Part shown: piece by piece, positions 55,101 through 63,196 of the stretch
Layout of the letters: each line of letters starts with the position of its first letter
How positions within the stretch are numbered: the first letter of the stretch is position 1
From: Pelomonas asaccharophilus_A
Lineage (GTDB): Bacteria; Pseudomonadota; Gammaproteobacteria; Burkholderiales; Burkholderiaceae_C
Assembly: GCF_031458115.1 (NCBI RefSeq)
Contig: NZ_JAVDXV010000009.1
Location: 186,001 to 250,000 of the forward strand
Reading direction: 5' to 3'
DNA length: 64,000 nucleotides
Notes under the pieces: model-generated
Database searches by the model: none
Told to the model about the DNA's origin: nothing
What the model saw: the letters and a program-made list of their open reading frames with translations, nothing else
Translations under genes and position numbers: made by a program

Positions 55101-55493
55101 CACCACCAGGCCCATCAGCGGCAGGCTCATGGACCACAGGCCCAGGTCCCGCGACACCGACACCACCACCGGCAGCGACATGACCAGCGCCAGCATGCCC
55201 AGCGCCAGCCACGGCCCCTGCTGCTGGGGCATGCGATTCAGCAGCGCCAGCCGCAGCAAGGCCAGCGCGGCGATCAGCAGTGCGAAGGCCGGCGGCAGCC
55301 AGCCTCCCTGCCACTCGTGAGGCTCGCGGGTGAACCAAAGCAGCAGCGCCACCGGCAGGAAAATCTGGGCGCAGGCCAGCAGGAAGACGCGCGACGCCTG
55401 CCAGCGCATGCGCACATGCAGCCGCTCACGCTGCCGCTCAGGCGGCAGGGCATGGCCGACGAGGCTGCTGAGTTCGTCAACCATCCTGCCCAT
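52200..55493 (-). CDS. Membrane hybrid sensor histidine kinase with several PAS domains and a receiver
   Basis: 1097 residues. Five to six hydrophobic helices at about 30-200, then a series of PAS/PAC modules (about 215-715; for example ATSPEVITLTEAESGRYAMVN), histidine kinase domain with the H-box FLANTSHEIRTPLNGLLGL at about 720, ATPase N-box/G-box (ILSNYLTNALKF, DSGPGIAPEQQ, GTGLGLSI) and a C-terminal receiver with phospho-Asp in VVLMDVQMPVMGG at about 1023. No HPt or output domain, so phosphate must pass to an HPt protein encoded elsewhere. Multiple PAS domains suggest redox or ligand sensing. It lies 28 bases upstream of the transporter gene on the same strand. Confidence 0.93.
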   Translation of the reverse strand: MGRMVDELSSLVGHALPPERQRERLHVRMRWQASRVFLLACAQIFLPVALLLWFTREPHEWQGGWLPPAFALLIAALALLRLALLNRMPQQQGPWLALGMLALVMSLPVVVSVSRDLGLWSMSLPLMGLVVAFATGLLGLWAGLTLTGLGAAALLGLGVAEALGWHTRPVASADLLLRASAQAAMLFSGLITGIGVLKMVKRSLAEAEERTARFRGLLGMAVDWYWEMDREFRFTHVAEEREGNSGLDLQCRLGKTPWEVEGMGLSDDELDAHRADLESHRPFHGMVARRTGTDGSPRWVSISGEPRFDAQGNFRGYWGVGRDVTHEVAAEQTVHATETRYRELFRRSPSPLVLHRWGRVVDANPAAMAMFGYAQRSSMIGQDLFSHYEPGDDETARQQAARLEGLAPGAMQPMGEYRLRTLSRRRRLVQATSVRVETASGPATLTFFTDQTEQSRAQDALRRSEGLLSHLVATSPEVITLTEAESGRYAMVNKTFEQLSGWSSAEVLGRTAEEIGIWHNTHDRAAVRDAIRRDGIASNLPISFRRKDGSAVSMLVSVAPFEMDGQNYLVLYARDVSESERTRLVHGAILENASIGIALTRDQQFVLANPRLEAMFGWERGALIGQHGSVVWPSVEDWQAVGREVGPRLAAGEQIEAERTMRRRDGTTFLARLLAQVVDPAHPSRGGTIWIIEDITERRRVEDQLAHAKDEAQAANRAKSAFLANTSHEIRTPLNGLLGLGRLAQQPDLSDAQRRDYLNQMMDSAESLSGLISDILDLSKIEAGRLTLESQPFSLRELLGSMRLAYVTLAQARGLSFAVEMDPALPTWVFGDPLRTRQILSNYLTNALKFTERGGVTVSVKALPVNGQGSAGEWVRVEVRDSGPGIAPEQQARLFQPFTQADESTTRRFGGTGLGLSICRELAMLMGGEVGVVSAVGEGSTFWAELPLPGAPAPMAHQPRESRAAPDALQGRRVLIAEDHPVNMLIAVAQLEQWGMEVAQASDGRQAIEAVLAAASVGKPFDVVLMDVQMPVMGGHDATRELRRHFTSEQLPIVALTAAALVSERDDALAAGMNDFLTKPIDPPKLHAALLRLTTKH

Positions 55494-55526
55494 GTCAGCG
55501 CCGCCCGGCCGCCCGAAGGCGCTGAC

Positions 55527-55570
55527 GCGCCCCCTCGGGGGGCAGTGAACGAAGTGAGCGCGGGGGCCGC
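55527..55570. repeat. Dispersed intergenic palindromic repeat, copy C
   Basis: CCCCCTCGGGGGG, a self-complementary middle (CAGTGAACGAAGTGAGCGC) and GGGGGCC. Same architecture as 6122-6157 and, inverted, 19189-19228. It lies between pyrF and the histidine kinase gene on the minus strand. Such elements are common between genes in Burkholderiales genomes. Confidence 0.65.
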
Positions 55571-55576
55571 ATGCCC

Positions 55577-56380
55577 TCAGGCCAGGCTGGCGCGCGTGGC
55601 GATGGCGACTGCGCGAGCCTTCTCGGCGAAATCGGCGCCCGCATGGGCGTACAGGATGGCGCGCGACGAATTGACCACCAGCGGCGCGTCACGCCCGGCG
55701 GCCTGCACGACGGCAGCGGCGTCGCCGCCCTGGGCACCCACGCCAGGCACCAGCAGCGGCAGCGTCGGCGCGAGCTGGCGCACGCGGGCGATCTCCTCGG
55801 GATAGGTGGCGCCAACGACCAGGCCCAGCTGGCCGTTGCGGTTCCACTGCGTCTCGGCCAGATGCGCCAGGTGCTCGAACAGCCGCGGATGTCCGGGCAC
55901 ATCGGCCAGGCGCTGCATCTGCCAGTCGTCGCCGCCCTTGTTGGACGTGCGGCACAGCAGGATGGCGCCCTTGCCCTCGTAGGCCAGGTAGGGCTCGACG
56001 GAATCGAAGCCCATGAAGGGTGACAGCGTCACGGCATCTGCCGCGTAGCGCACGAAGGCCTCGCGGGCGTACTGCTCGGCGGTGGAGCCGATGTCGCCGC
56101 GCTTGGCGTCCAGGATGACGGGCACCTGGGGCGCAACCGCGTGGATGTGGGCGATCAGCCGCTCCAGCTGGTCCTCGGCGCGGTGCGCCGCGAAATAGGC
56201 GATCTGCGGCTTGAACGCGCAGACCAGGTCGTGCGTGGCGTCGACGATGGCCGCGCAGAAGTCGTAGATGCGACTGGCATCGCCGGCCCAGGCGCCGGGG
56301 AAGCGGCTGGGCTCGGGGTCCAGGCCCACGCACAGGCGGGAGCTGGGGGTCAGGGCTTGGAGCTGGGCGATGAAGGTCAT
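55577..56380 (-). CDS. pyrF: Orotidine-5'-phosphate decarboxylase, type 2
   Basis: 267 residues. Last step of UMP synthesis: decarboxylates OMP. Type 2 hallmarks: SRLCVGLDPEPSRFP at the start, the catalytic DAKRGDIGSTAEQYA and VGATYPEEIARVR, VVNSSRAILYA near the end. Start ATG 56380 follows the family; the upstream in-frame codons look non-coding. It stands between a GGDEF/EAL gene and the hybrid kinase on the same strand, with a dispersed repeat downstream. Confidence 0.95.
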   Translation of the reverse strand: MTFIAQLQALTPSSRLCVGLDPEPSRFPGAWAGDASRIYDFCAAIVDATHDLVCAFKPQIAYFAAHRAEDQLERLIAHIHAVAPQVPVILDAKRGDIGSTAEQYAREAFVRYAADAVTLSPFMGFDSVEPYLAYEGKGAILLCRTSNKGGDDWQMQRLADVPGHPRLFEHLAHLAETQWNRNGQLGLVVGATYPEEIARVRQLAPTLPLLVPGVGAQGGDAAAVVQAAGRDAPLVVNSSRAILYAHAGADFAEKARAVAIATRASLA

Positions 56381-56414
56381 GGCGAGGGCACCCAGTCGCT
56401 TGCGCGAGCGGGCT

Positions 56415-58661
56415 TCATGGGAGTGCGTAGGCCGAGTTGGGCGCGGAGATCGGTGGATTCTCCGCGAGCACGGACTCAGCAAAGGCATCGGCCGGCACAG
56501 GCCGGCTGAACAGATAGCCTTGCACGGCCATGCAACCCTGGCGGCGCAGGAACTCCAGCTGCCCTTCGGTCTCGACGCCTTCGGCCAGCGTTTCCAGGCC
56601 CAGCGCCGCAGCCATGCGGATGACGGCGTCGACGATGGCGCGGTCTTCCGCGTCCTCGGTCAGGTCGCGCACGAAGGACTGGTCGATCTTCAGCTTTCCG
56701 ACGCGGAATTTCTTCAGATAGCTCAGCGACGAGTGGCCGGTGCCGAAGTCGTCGATGGACAGCCGCACGCCGCGGGCGTGCAGCTCGTTCATCACGGCGA
56801 TGGCCGCGCCGGGGTTCTCCATCGCGGCGCCCTCGGTCAGCTCCAGCTCCAGGCGCTCGGCGGGCATGCCCACGTCGTGCAGCACGCGGCCCACCAGGCC
56901 GGGCAGGTCGTCGTTGCGAAACTGCACGGCCGACAGGTTGACCGCCATGGTCAGCTCCGGCAGGCCGGCCTGGTCCCAGCGACGCAGCTGGGAGAGCGCT
57001 TCCTGCAGCACCCATTCGCCGATGGGCAGGATCAGCCCGGTGGTTTCGGCGATGGGGATGAATTCGGCCGGCGACACCCAGCCCAGTTCGGGGTGCTGCC
57101 AGCGCAGCAGCGCCTCGGCGCCGACGATGCGGGTCTCGCCACCGGCCTCCAGCGCGAACTGCGGCTGGTAATGCAGGCTCAGCTGTTGCCGCTCCAGCGC
57201 GCGGCGCAGCGCGTTCTCCAGCGTCAGCGCGCGGGCCGACTGGGCCTGCATCTCGCTCGTGAAGAAGCGGTAGGCGTTGCGGCCGTCGCGCTTGGCGCGG
57301 TACATGGCCGCGTCGGCGCACTTGCACAGCGTGTCGAAATCGTCGCCGTCGGTCGGGAACATCGCGATGCCCATGGACGGCGTGACGGTCAGCTCCTGCT
57401 GATCGACCTGGAAGGGCGCGCTGGCCAGCGCCATCAGCTTGGTGGCCAGGTGGGCGGCGCCGGCGATGTCGGTCAGCGGCAGCACCAGCACGAACTCGTC
57501 GCCCCCGGTGCGGGCCACGGTGTCCTGCTCGCGCACGGCGCCGCGCAGCCGCGCGGCCAGCTGCACCAGCAACGTGTCGCCCACGCGGTGGCCCAGCGAG
57601 TCGTTGACGTTCTTGAAGTGGTCCAGGTCCAGGAACAGCACGGCCAGCGGTTCGTCGCTGCGGCGTGCGATGTCGATGGCCTGCGTCGCGCGGTCGGCCA
57701 GCAGGTGGCGGTTGGGCAGGCCGGTCAGCCCGTCGAACATCGCCAGGCGCTGCGCACGCGCCTCGGCGGCCTGCTGCTCGGCGATCTTCAGCTGCAGCTC
57801 CGCCACGGTCTGGCTCAGCTGTTCGGTGCGCTGCGCGACCAGCGCTTCCAGCTGGTTCTTGGCGTTCAGCAGCTCCTGCTCGGCCAGCTTGCGGGCCGTG
57901 ATGTCCTGCGTGATCCAGATGGAGCCGCGCGACAGGTCGCTGCGGTCAATCGCCTTGCTGCGCACCTCGCACCAGACCGGGCTGCCGTCCTTGCGGCCCA
58001 GCAGCATCTCGGCGTGGAAAGAGTCGCCGCGCGACAGCGGTTCATAGCAGAGGTCGCCCGCGGCCTTCCAGTCCTCGTCGCTCAGGTACCAGGCGCGCGA
58101 GAACTGGCCGTCCAGCTCGCCGGGCTCGAAGCCGAAGATCTGCTCGAACGCGCGGTTCACGCGCGTCACGCGGCGGCCGCGCAGGAACACGATGCCCACC
58201 ATCGCGTGGTCGAAGATCAGCTGCTGCTCGGCGTGCAGATCGGCCAGCGCGGCATCGGCCAGCCGGCGGTCGTGGATGTCGTCGACGATCCAGATCGAGC
58301 CATCGGCCGGGTCGTAGGGGTTGATGAGGCGGCCGGTCAGATGGGCCCAGAAGGCCTCGCCGTTCTGACGCAGCATCAGCTGCTCGCTGCGGAAGGTCTC
58401 GCCGGCGGCCAGAAGCGGATAGGCGCGCCGGCCCAGGCTGCGCGCGGCGTCCTCGCTCTCGTACAACTCCACGCTGCTACGCCCCACGGCCGCCTCGGGG
58501 CTGGCGAAGCCGTAGATCTCGGCATAGCGCTGGTTGCAGCGCACCAGCGTGCGGTTCTTCACGAACACCACACCCACGCCGGCGTTGGCCAGGATGACAT
58601 CCAGCTCGCGCAGCGCCTGGCTGAGCTCGGGGTTGTCGCTGGTGTCGGACGCTAGGCTCAT
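56415..58661 (-). CDS. PAS-PAS-GGDEF-EAL protein, dual c-di-GMP enzyme
   Basis: 748 residues, soluble. Two PAS modules (about 20-130 and 150-265), a coiled-coil linker (about 270-320), GGDEF domain with an intact GGDEF at about 386 and an EAL domain with EALLRW at about 514, AVNLSAVQF, DDFGTGHSSLSYLKKF, KLKID and EGVET. All metal and substrate residues of both active sites seem present, so it may both make and break c-di-GMP under PAS control. It is the only protein here with a complete GGDEF signature, in contrast with the degenerate one at 1174-3438. Divergent from the GNAT gene. Confidence 0.93.
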   Translation of the reverse strand: MSLASDTSDNPELSQALRELDVILANAGVGVVFVKNRTLVRCNQRYAEIYGFASPEAAVGRSSVELYESEDAARSLGRRAYPLLAAGETFRSEQLMLRQNGEAFWAHLTGRLINPYDPADGSIWIVDDIHDRRLADAALADLHAEQQLIFDHAMVGIVFLRGRRVTRVNRAFEQIFGFEPGELDGQFSRAWYLSDEDWKAAGDLCYEPLSRGDSFHAEMLLGRKDGSPVWCEVRSKAIDRSDLSRGSIWITQDITARKLAEQELLNAKNQLEALVAQRTEQLSQTVAELQLKIAEQQAAEARAQRLAMFDGLTGLPNRHLLADRATQAIDIARRSDEPLAVLFLDLDHFKNVNDSLGHRVGDTLLVQLAARLRGAVREQDTVARTGGDEFVLVLPLTDIAGAAHLATKLMALASAPFQVDQQELTVTPSMGIAMFPTDGDDFDTLCKCADAAMYRAKRDGRNAYRFFTSEMQAQSARALTLENALRRALERQQLSLHYQPQFALEAGGETRIVGAEALLRWQHPELGWVSPAEFIPIAETTGLILPIGEWVLQEALSQLRRWDQAGLPELTMAVNLSAVQFRNDDLPGLVGRVLHDVGMPAERLELELTEGAAMENPGAAIAVMNELHARGVRLSIDDFGTGHSSLSYLKKFRVGKLKIDQSFVRDLTEDAEDRAIVDAVIRMAAALGLETLAEGVETEGQLEFLRRQGCMAVQGYLFSRPVPADAFAESVLAENPPISAPNSAYALP

Positions 58662-58730
58662 GAGCGATGGATGGGTGGAGGCGGACGTGTAGCGAAATGT
58701 CGGGGCAGTAACAGGCTATTGTCTGGATCC

Positions 58731-59240
58731 ATGCACATCCTGGACACCGCACGCCTGTCGCTGCGTGAATTCACACCGCTTGATGCCCCCTTCCTGCTGC
58801 GTCTGGTCAACGAGCCTGGATGGATTCGCAACATCAACGACCCCGGCGTGCGCACGCTGGACGACGCGCTGTCGTGGGCCGAGAAACGGCTCTTCGCGGC
58901 CTACTGCGAACTCGGTCACGGCTTCTGGGCCGTGCAGCGCCGTAGCGACGGCGAACTGCTGGGCATGTGCGGCCTGTTCAAGCGCGCGGTGCTGCCGGAG
59001 CCCGACCTGGGTTATGCGCTGCTGGCCGTTCACGAAGGCCAGGGCTATGCGCTGGAGGCCGCGCAAGCCTGCGTCACGCACGCGCGAGAGCGGCTGGCCT
59101 GGCAGACGCTGATGGCCATCACGGCCGTCGACAACCCACGCAGCACGGGCCTGCTGGGCAAGCTGGGCTTCGTCGAGCAGGGGCAGGAATGGCTCGAGGG
59201 CTACAACGAGCCCTCGAGAGTGTTCAAGCTGGCTCTCTAG
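58731..59240 (+). CDS. GNAT-family N-acetyltransferase (RimJ/RimL type)
   Basis: 169 residues. Starts HILDTARLSLREFTPLDAPF like RimJ/RimL acetyltransferases and has the acetyl-CoA-binding region LGYALLAVHEGQGYALEA and DNPRSTGLLGKLGFVEQG. It transfers an acetyl group to an amine, possibly a protein N-terminus or small molecule. The ATG at 58731 starts the family homology; 20 upstream codons are open. No operon partners. Confidence 0.9.
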   Translation: MHILDTARLSLREFTPLDAPFLLRLVNEPGWIRNINDPGVRTLDDALSWAEKRLFAAYCELGHGFWAVQRRSDGELLGMCGLFKRAVLPEPDLGYALLAVHEGQGYALEAAQACVTHARERLAWQTLMAITAVDNPRSTGLLGKLGFVEQGQEWLEGYNEPSRVFKLAL

Positions 59241-59247
59241 CCAGTTG

Positions 59248-59285
59248 GGGACAGAGCTACTCGCTGCGCTCGATCAGTCTGTCCC
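59248..59285. terminator. REP-like hairpin between GNAT and purB ends
   Basis: GGGACAGA and TCTGTCCC pair across a 22-base loop that itself contains GAG/CTC. The GGGACAG/CTGTCCC edge is typical of palindromes associated with REP-type transposases. It occupies the 54-base gap between two convergent genes and may stop transcription from both sides. Confidence 0.5.
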
Positions 59286-59294
59286 GCAAAGTCT

Positions 59295-60671
59295 TCAAAC
59301 TTTCTTTGCCAGTTCCTGCGCCAGACCCGTGTAGGAACCCGGCGTCATCTTCAGCAGCCGCGCCTTCTCGGCCTTGGGCAGATCCAGTCCTTCGATGAAG
59401 GCGCGAATGGATTCCTGCGTGATGGCCTTGCCGCGCGTCAGCTCCTTGAGCTGCTCGTAGGGGTTGGGCAGACCAAAGCGACGCATGACCGTCTGGATGG
59501 GCTCGGCCAGCACTTCCCAGGCGGCGTCGAGGTCGTCGGCCAGCGCGGCCTCGTTCACTTCCAGCTTGCCCAGGCCCTTGGCCAGCGAGTCGTAGCCCAG
59601 CAGCGCATAGCCCAGGCCCACGCCCATGTTGCGCAACACGGTGGAGTCGGTCAGGTCGCGCTGCCAGCGGCTCACGGGCAGCTTCTGCGACAGGTGCGTC
59701 AGCACGGCGCTGGCCAGGCCGAAGTTGCCTTCCGCGTTCTCGAAGTCGATGGGGTTGACCTTGTGCGGCATCGTCGAGCTGCCGATCTCGCCCGCCTTGG
59801 TCTTCTGCTTGAAGTAACCCAGCGAGATGTAGCCCCAGACGTCGCGCGACCAGTCGATCAGGATGGTGTTGGCGCGCGTGAAGGCGTCGAACAGCTCGGC
59901 CATGTAGTCGTGCGGCTCGATCTGGATGGTGTACGGGTTGAACGTCAGCTTCAACTGCTTCTCGATGACGGTCTTGCTGAAGGCTTCCCAGTCGTGCTTG
60001 GGCCAGGCCGACAGGTGGGCGTTGAAGTTGCCCACCGCGCCGTTCATCTTGGCCAGCGGCTTCACGGCGGCGATGCGCGCACGCGCCGTCTGCAGGCGGG
60101 CCACGACGTTGGCGATCTCCTTGCCCACGGTGGTGGGGCTGGCCGTCTGGCCGTGCGTGCGGCTCAGCATCGGGATGGCCGCGAACTGGTGAGCCATGCC
60201 GCGCAGCTTCTCGATGATGCCGTCCAGCGCCGGCAGCATGACCTCGTCGCGCGCGGCCTTCAGCATCAGCGCGTGGCTGGTGTTGTTGATGTCTTCGCTG
60301 GTGCAGGCGAAGTGCACGAACTCGCCGGCGGCGAGCAGCTCGGGATGGCCTTCGAAGCTGCGCTTGATCCAGTACTCCACGGCCTTCACGTCGTGGTTGG
60401 TCGTGCGCTCGATGGCTTTGATCTCCTCGGCATCGGCCTCGCTGAACTTCTTCACGAGGCGGCGCAGGCGCGAGCGCGCGGCGCTGGACAGCGGCTTGAA
60501 CTCCTTGAAGCCGGCATCGCTCAGCGCGATGAACCACTCCACCTCGACCTGCACGCGGCGGTGCATCAGGCCGTACTCCGACAGCAGCGGGCGCAGTGCG
60601 GCCACCTTGGCGGCATAGCGGCCGTCCAGCGGCGAGAGGGCGCTGATGGCGGAGTAGTCGGAGGTGGTCAT
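59295..60671 (-). CDS. purB: Adenylosuccinate lyase
   Basis: 458 residues. Cleaves SAICAR and adenylosuccinate in purine synthesis. The signature SSTMPHKVNPIDFENAEGN carries the mobile catalytic Ser/Met loop; THGQTASPTTVGKE (catalytic His) and TNHDVKAVEYW are also present. Length and start MTTSDYSAISALSPLDGRYA match the E. coli-type enzyme. It lies 33 bases downstream of the M48 protease gene on the same strand. Confidence 0.97.
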   Translation of the reverse strand: MTTSDYSAISALSPLDGRYAAKVAALRPLLSEYGLMHRRVQVEVEWFIALSDAGFKEFKPLSSAARSRLRRLVKKFSEADAEEIKAIERTTNHDVKAVEYWIKRSFEGHPELLAAGEFVHFACTSEDINNTSHALMLKAARDEVMLPALDGIIEKLRGMAHQFAAIPMLSRTHGQTASPTTVGKEIANVVARLQTARARIAAVKPLAKMNGAVGNFNAHLSAWPKHDWEAFSKTVIEKQLKLTFNPYTIQIEPHDYMAELFDAFTRANTILIDWSRDVWGYISLGYFKQKTKAGEIGSSTMPHKVNPIDFENAEGNFGLASAVLTHLSQKLPVSRWQRDLTDSTVLRNMGVGLGYALLGYDSLAKGLGKLEVNEAALADDLDAAWEVLAEPIQTVMRRFGLPNPYEQLKELTRGKAITQESIRAFIEGLDLPKAEKARLLKMTPGSYTGLAQELAKKV

Positions 60672-60704
60672 GGCAGCCGGGCGGATCGTGGAAAACCCGC
60701 GATT

Positions 60705-61781
60705 CTAGTTTTTGGGGGGCGGTGCGGCTTCGGCCTTGAAGAAGGCAATGCGTTCCTCGTCCGGCGGATGGCTGGAAAACGCCGTGGCATAGCCGGTGTC
60801 CTCGTCCTCCCCGTGCTCCTGGCGATGCTGCTGCAGCCGCTCGAAGAAGCTGACCATGACAGCCGGCTTGATGCCCGCGCCGCGCAGCAGCGTGCGGGCG
60901 TAGTCGTCGGCCTCGCGCTCGAAGTCGCGCGAGTAGCTCTGCTGCGCCAGCAGCGCCGGCGCGCCGGCCAGCACGAGGGAGAAGTCACCGATCAACACGC
61001 CGCTGGCCAGGCCCGCCGCGCCGGCGCGCAGCGTCAGCCGCATGCCGTGGCGATGCTTCACATGCCCCAGTTCGTGGCCCAGCACACCGACGATGGCGTC
61101 GGGCTGGTCCTCCAGCAGCTTGACCAGCTCGTCGGTCACGACGATGACGCCACCCGGCAAGGCCAGCGCGTTGGGGCCGAAGCGGGGGCCGCCTTCACGG
61201 AACTCCAGTTCGAACTCCGTCAACTGCGGCAGCGCGCGCTGCTGCAGCGACACGTTCACCGCGTTGGCGAAGCGCGCGAACACCGTGCGCCTTTGCAGCC
61301 AGGTCAGCCGGCTGGGCCGCAGCCAGTGCCGGTCCAGCTCCTTCAGTACGCGGCGGCCGACCTGGTCGTCGAAGTGCGCGGGCAAGACCTTGACGGTGGT
61401 GTCCGCCACCGCCGGCACGCCCCAGCGCCAGCCGGCAAACAGCGTGGCGACCAGCAGCAGCAGCGTCAGCAGCGCCAGTTGCGTGCTGCGCTGCCAGCGC
61501 GGGATGGCGCCGTGCCGGCGGCCACTGTGGCCCAGCCAGTCATCGTAGGCGGCCGCGTCGGTGCAGCTCAGCACGCCGCCGTCGGGCAGCAGGATCTGGC
61601 GCTGGCCATGTTGCAGCGGCTCGGGCCAGCGCAACCTGGCCGACGCGTAATCGCGCGGCGCGGCGTCGTCGACCTGCACGCAGACGCGCTGCGCGTCCAG
61701 CCAGACCTTCACGGGCCGCGGCACGGGGCGCAGGCCATCGAACCACTGCATGGCCAGCGTGGGGGAAGCGGTCGTGGTCAT
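60705..61781 (-). CDS. M48-family membrane metallopeptidase
   Basis: 358 residues. The zinc motif HELGHVKHRHG (HExxH) lies at about residue 235 with the distal Glu in FEREADDYARTLL. One membrane helix at about 100-120 (LALLTLLLLVATLFAG) anchors it, with the peptidase domain probably in the periplasm. It resembles Oma1/LoiP-type M48 proteases that act on damaged or outer-membrane proteins. Its ATG overlaps the stop of the upstream DUF898 gene by 4 bases (ATGA), which suggests that the two proteins work together. Confidence 0.9.
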   Translation of the reverse strand: MTTTASPTLAMQWFDGLRPVPRPVKVWLDAQRVCVQVDDAAPRDYASARLRWPEPLQHGQRQILLPDGGVLSCTDAAAYDDWLGHSGRRHGAIPRWQRSTQLALLTLLLLVATLFAGWRWGVPAVADTTVKVLPAHFDDQVGRRVLKELDRHWLRPSRLTWLQRRTVFARFANAVNVSLQQRALPQLTEFELEFREGGPRFGPNALALPGGVIVVTDELVKLLEDQPDAIVGVLGHELGHVKHRHGMRLTLRAGAAGLASGVLIGDFSLVLAGAPALLAQQSYSRDFEREADDYARTLLRGAGIKPAVMVSFFERLQQHRQEHGEDEDTGYATAFSSHPPDEERIAFFKAEAAPPPKN

Positions 61782-62992
61782 AGGCCCAGCTCGATGCCAA
61801 AGAAATCACCCGCGGCTTCGCCGGACGCATCGGCCACCGCGGCGCTGTCGCTGCCGTCCCAGCCGTCCATGGAGCCGGTCACCGTGATGCTGACCGCCTC
61901 CAGCTTCAGCTTCCAGGTGTTGACAACCGCGAACGGCCGGTACAGGCCCAGCGTCAGCAGCGTCAGCACCCAGTTCTTCGTGTTCAGCCAGGCCAGACGG
62001 CGAAAGCTCAGCCGGCTCGCGAAGCGCAGCTGCTGCGACGCCGTGTGGTTCCAGACCAGGTTCTGCAGGCGGGCATGGAAGAACGGCAGGATCAGCACGA
62101 AGGACAGCAGGTAGGCCAACAGCGTCACGCCGATGGCGGCCGTACCGGCGAACTTGTGGTCCGTCATCCACGCCCCCACGCCGCGGATCATCAGCACGGC
62201 CAGCACCACCAACGCCGGCACCAGCACCCAGCCCAGCGTCTTCACGGCCAGGCCGTAGAAGCGCCGCGTGGGCAGCTGCATCTGCGCGCGCTGGTCGGCC
62301 AGCTGGTAGTGGTTGTGCTGGTAGTGCTTGACCTTGGCCAGCGCCAGCGGCAGCAGCGCGACGTAGAGCACGGCGCCGATGCCGCCGATGACGATCATGC
62401 TGCCGCCGATCAGCCCGGCCCAGCGCGAGCCTATGGCCACGCTGCCCTCCATGACGGCGCGCGCGAACTGCTGCACGCCGATCATCAGCACCAGCGGCCA
62501 GATCGCGACGCCGAAGACCGAGTAGGCGTCGGCCAGGTCACCGCGGAAGGCCATGCGCAGGCCGCGCCACGAGGTGTTGGCGAGCCGGAACTGCTGGCCC
62601 GCCCGCCACAGCGCCGGCCACAGCACGCACAGGCCCAGGAAGGCGACGTAGCCAGCCAGCGGCGAAAAGCGCGAGCCGATCGCATAGATGCCGAACAGCG
62701 CCACCAGCACCAGAAAGCCGCGGAACATCGTCTTCGGCTCGCCATGGAAGGCCAGCGCGTCGCCATCCACCCAGGTGTTGGCGTACAGGTAGCGGATGCG
62801 CCGCGCCTTCGCGAACGGCAGGTACAGGCCCAGCGTCAGCAGGATGAGCAGCGTGTGCAGCAGCCAGATGCGCAGGTATTCGGTGCCGGTGCCGCTGAAG
62901 TGCAGCGGCAGCTCGCGCTCGGTGGGCGCCTCGGGCGCAGGCGGCGGTTCGACCACGGACGGCACGTCCGCGGTCAAGTCGGCATCGATCAT
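61778..62992 (-). CDS. DUF898 (YjgN-type) inner-membrane protein
   Basis: 404 residues with about eight hydrophobic helices. Family repeats are visible: FSGTGTEYLRIWLLHTLLIL with GLYLPFAKARRIRYLYANTW, and RLAWLNTKNWVLTLLTLGLYRPFAVV near the C-terminus. DUF898 members have no known biochemical role but are often encoded with M48 peptidases, as here (4-base overlap). It may hold or present substrate to the peptidase; this is inferred from context. The Asp/Glu/Pro-rich N-terminal 30 residues are probably cytoplasmic. Confidence 0.88.
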   Translation of the reverse strand: MIDADLTADVPSVVEPPPAPEAPTERELPLHFSGTGTEYLRIWLLHTLLILLTLGLYLPFAKARRIRYLYANTWVDGDALAFHGEPKTMFRGFLVLVALFGIYAIGSRFSPLAGYVAFLGLCVLWPALWRAGQQFRLANTSWRGLRMAFRGDLADAYSVFGVAIWPLVLMIGVQQFARAVMEGSVAIGSRWAGLIGGSMIVIGGIGAVLYVALLPLALAKVKHYQHNHYQLADQRAQMQLPTRRFYGLAVKTLGWVLVPALVVLAVLMIRGVGAWMTDHKFAGTAAIGVTLLAYLLSFVLILPFFHARLQNLVWNHTASQQLRFASRLSFRRLAWLNTKNWVLTLLTLGLYRPFAVVNTWKLKLEAVSITVTGSMDGWDGSDSAAVADASGEAAGDFFGIELGL

Positions 62993-63103
62993 TCATCCTC
63001 CCTGGATGCTCATGTGTTCCGGCTTCCGGCGACGTGACCGCAGCGTCTGGGCGGGCAGCACTTTGCAGGGCACCGTGGAGACTGGCAACCCCTGGATGCG
63101 CGG

Positions 63104-63131
63104 CTGTCGGGGCGAGCCGACAGGCTTTTTT
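63104..63131 (+). terminator. Terminator-like hairpin with no upstream plus-strand gene
   Basis: CTGTCGG, a 6-base loop and CCGACAG form a 7-base stem, then GGC and six T residues. The nearest upstream plus-strand gene ends almost 4 kb away, so it cannot be a normal gene terminator. It may end a small RNA or act as an attenuator in the GST leader. Confidence 0.55.
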
Positions 63132-63196
63132 CACTGGGCTTGGCTCAAGGACCGATCGCTAGAATCGTTTCGACTTGTGATGCCCGTGTTTGCCCT

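Noticed and set aside
63146..63160. GACCGATCG near the GST start as another CGACCGNNCGGTCG site
   Set aside because: Only half of the palindrome is present; the right arm reads CTAGAA.
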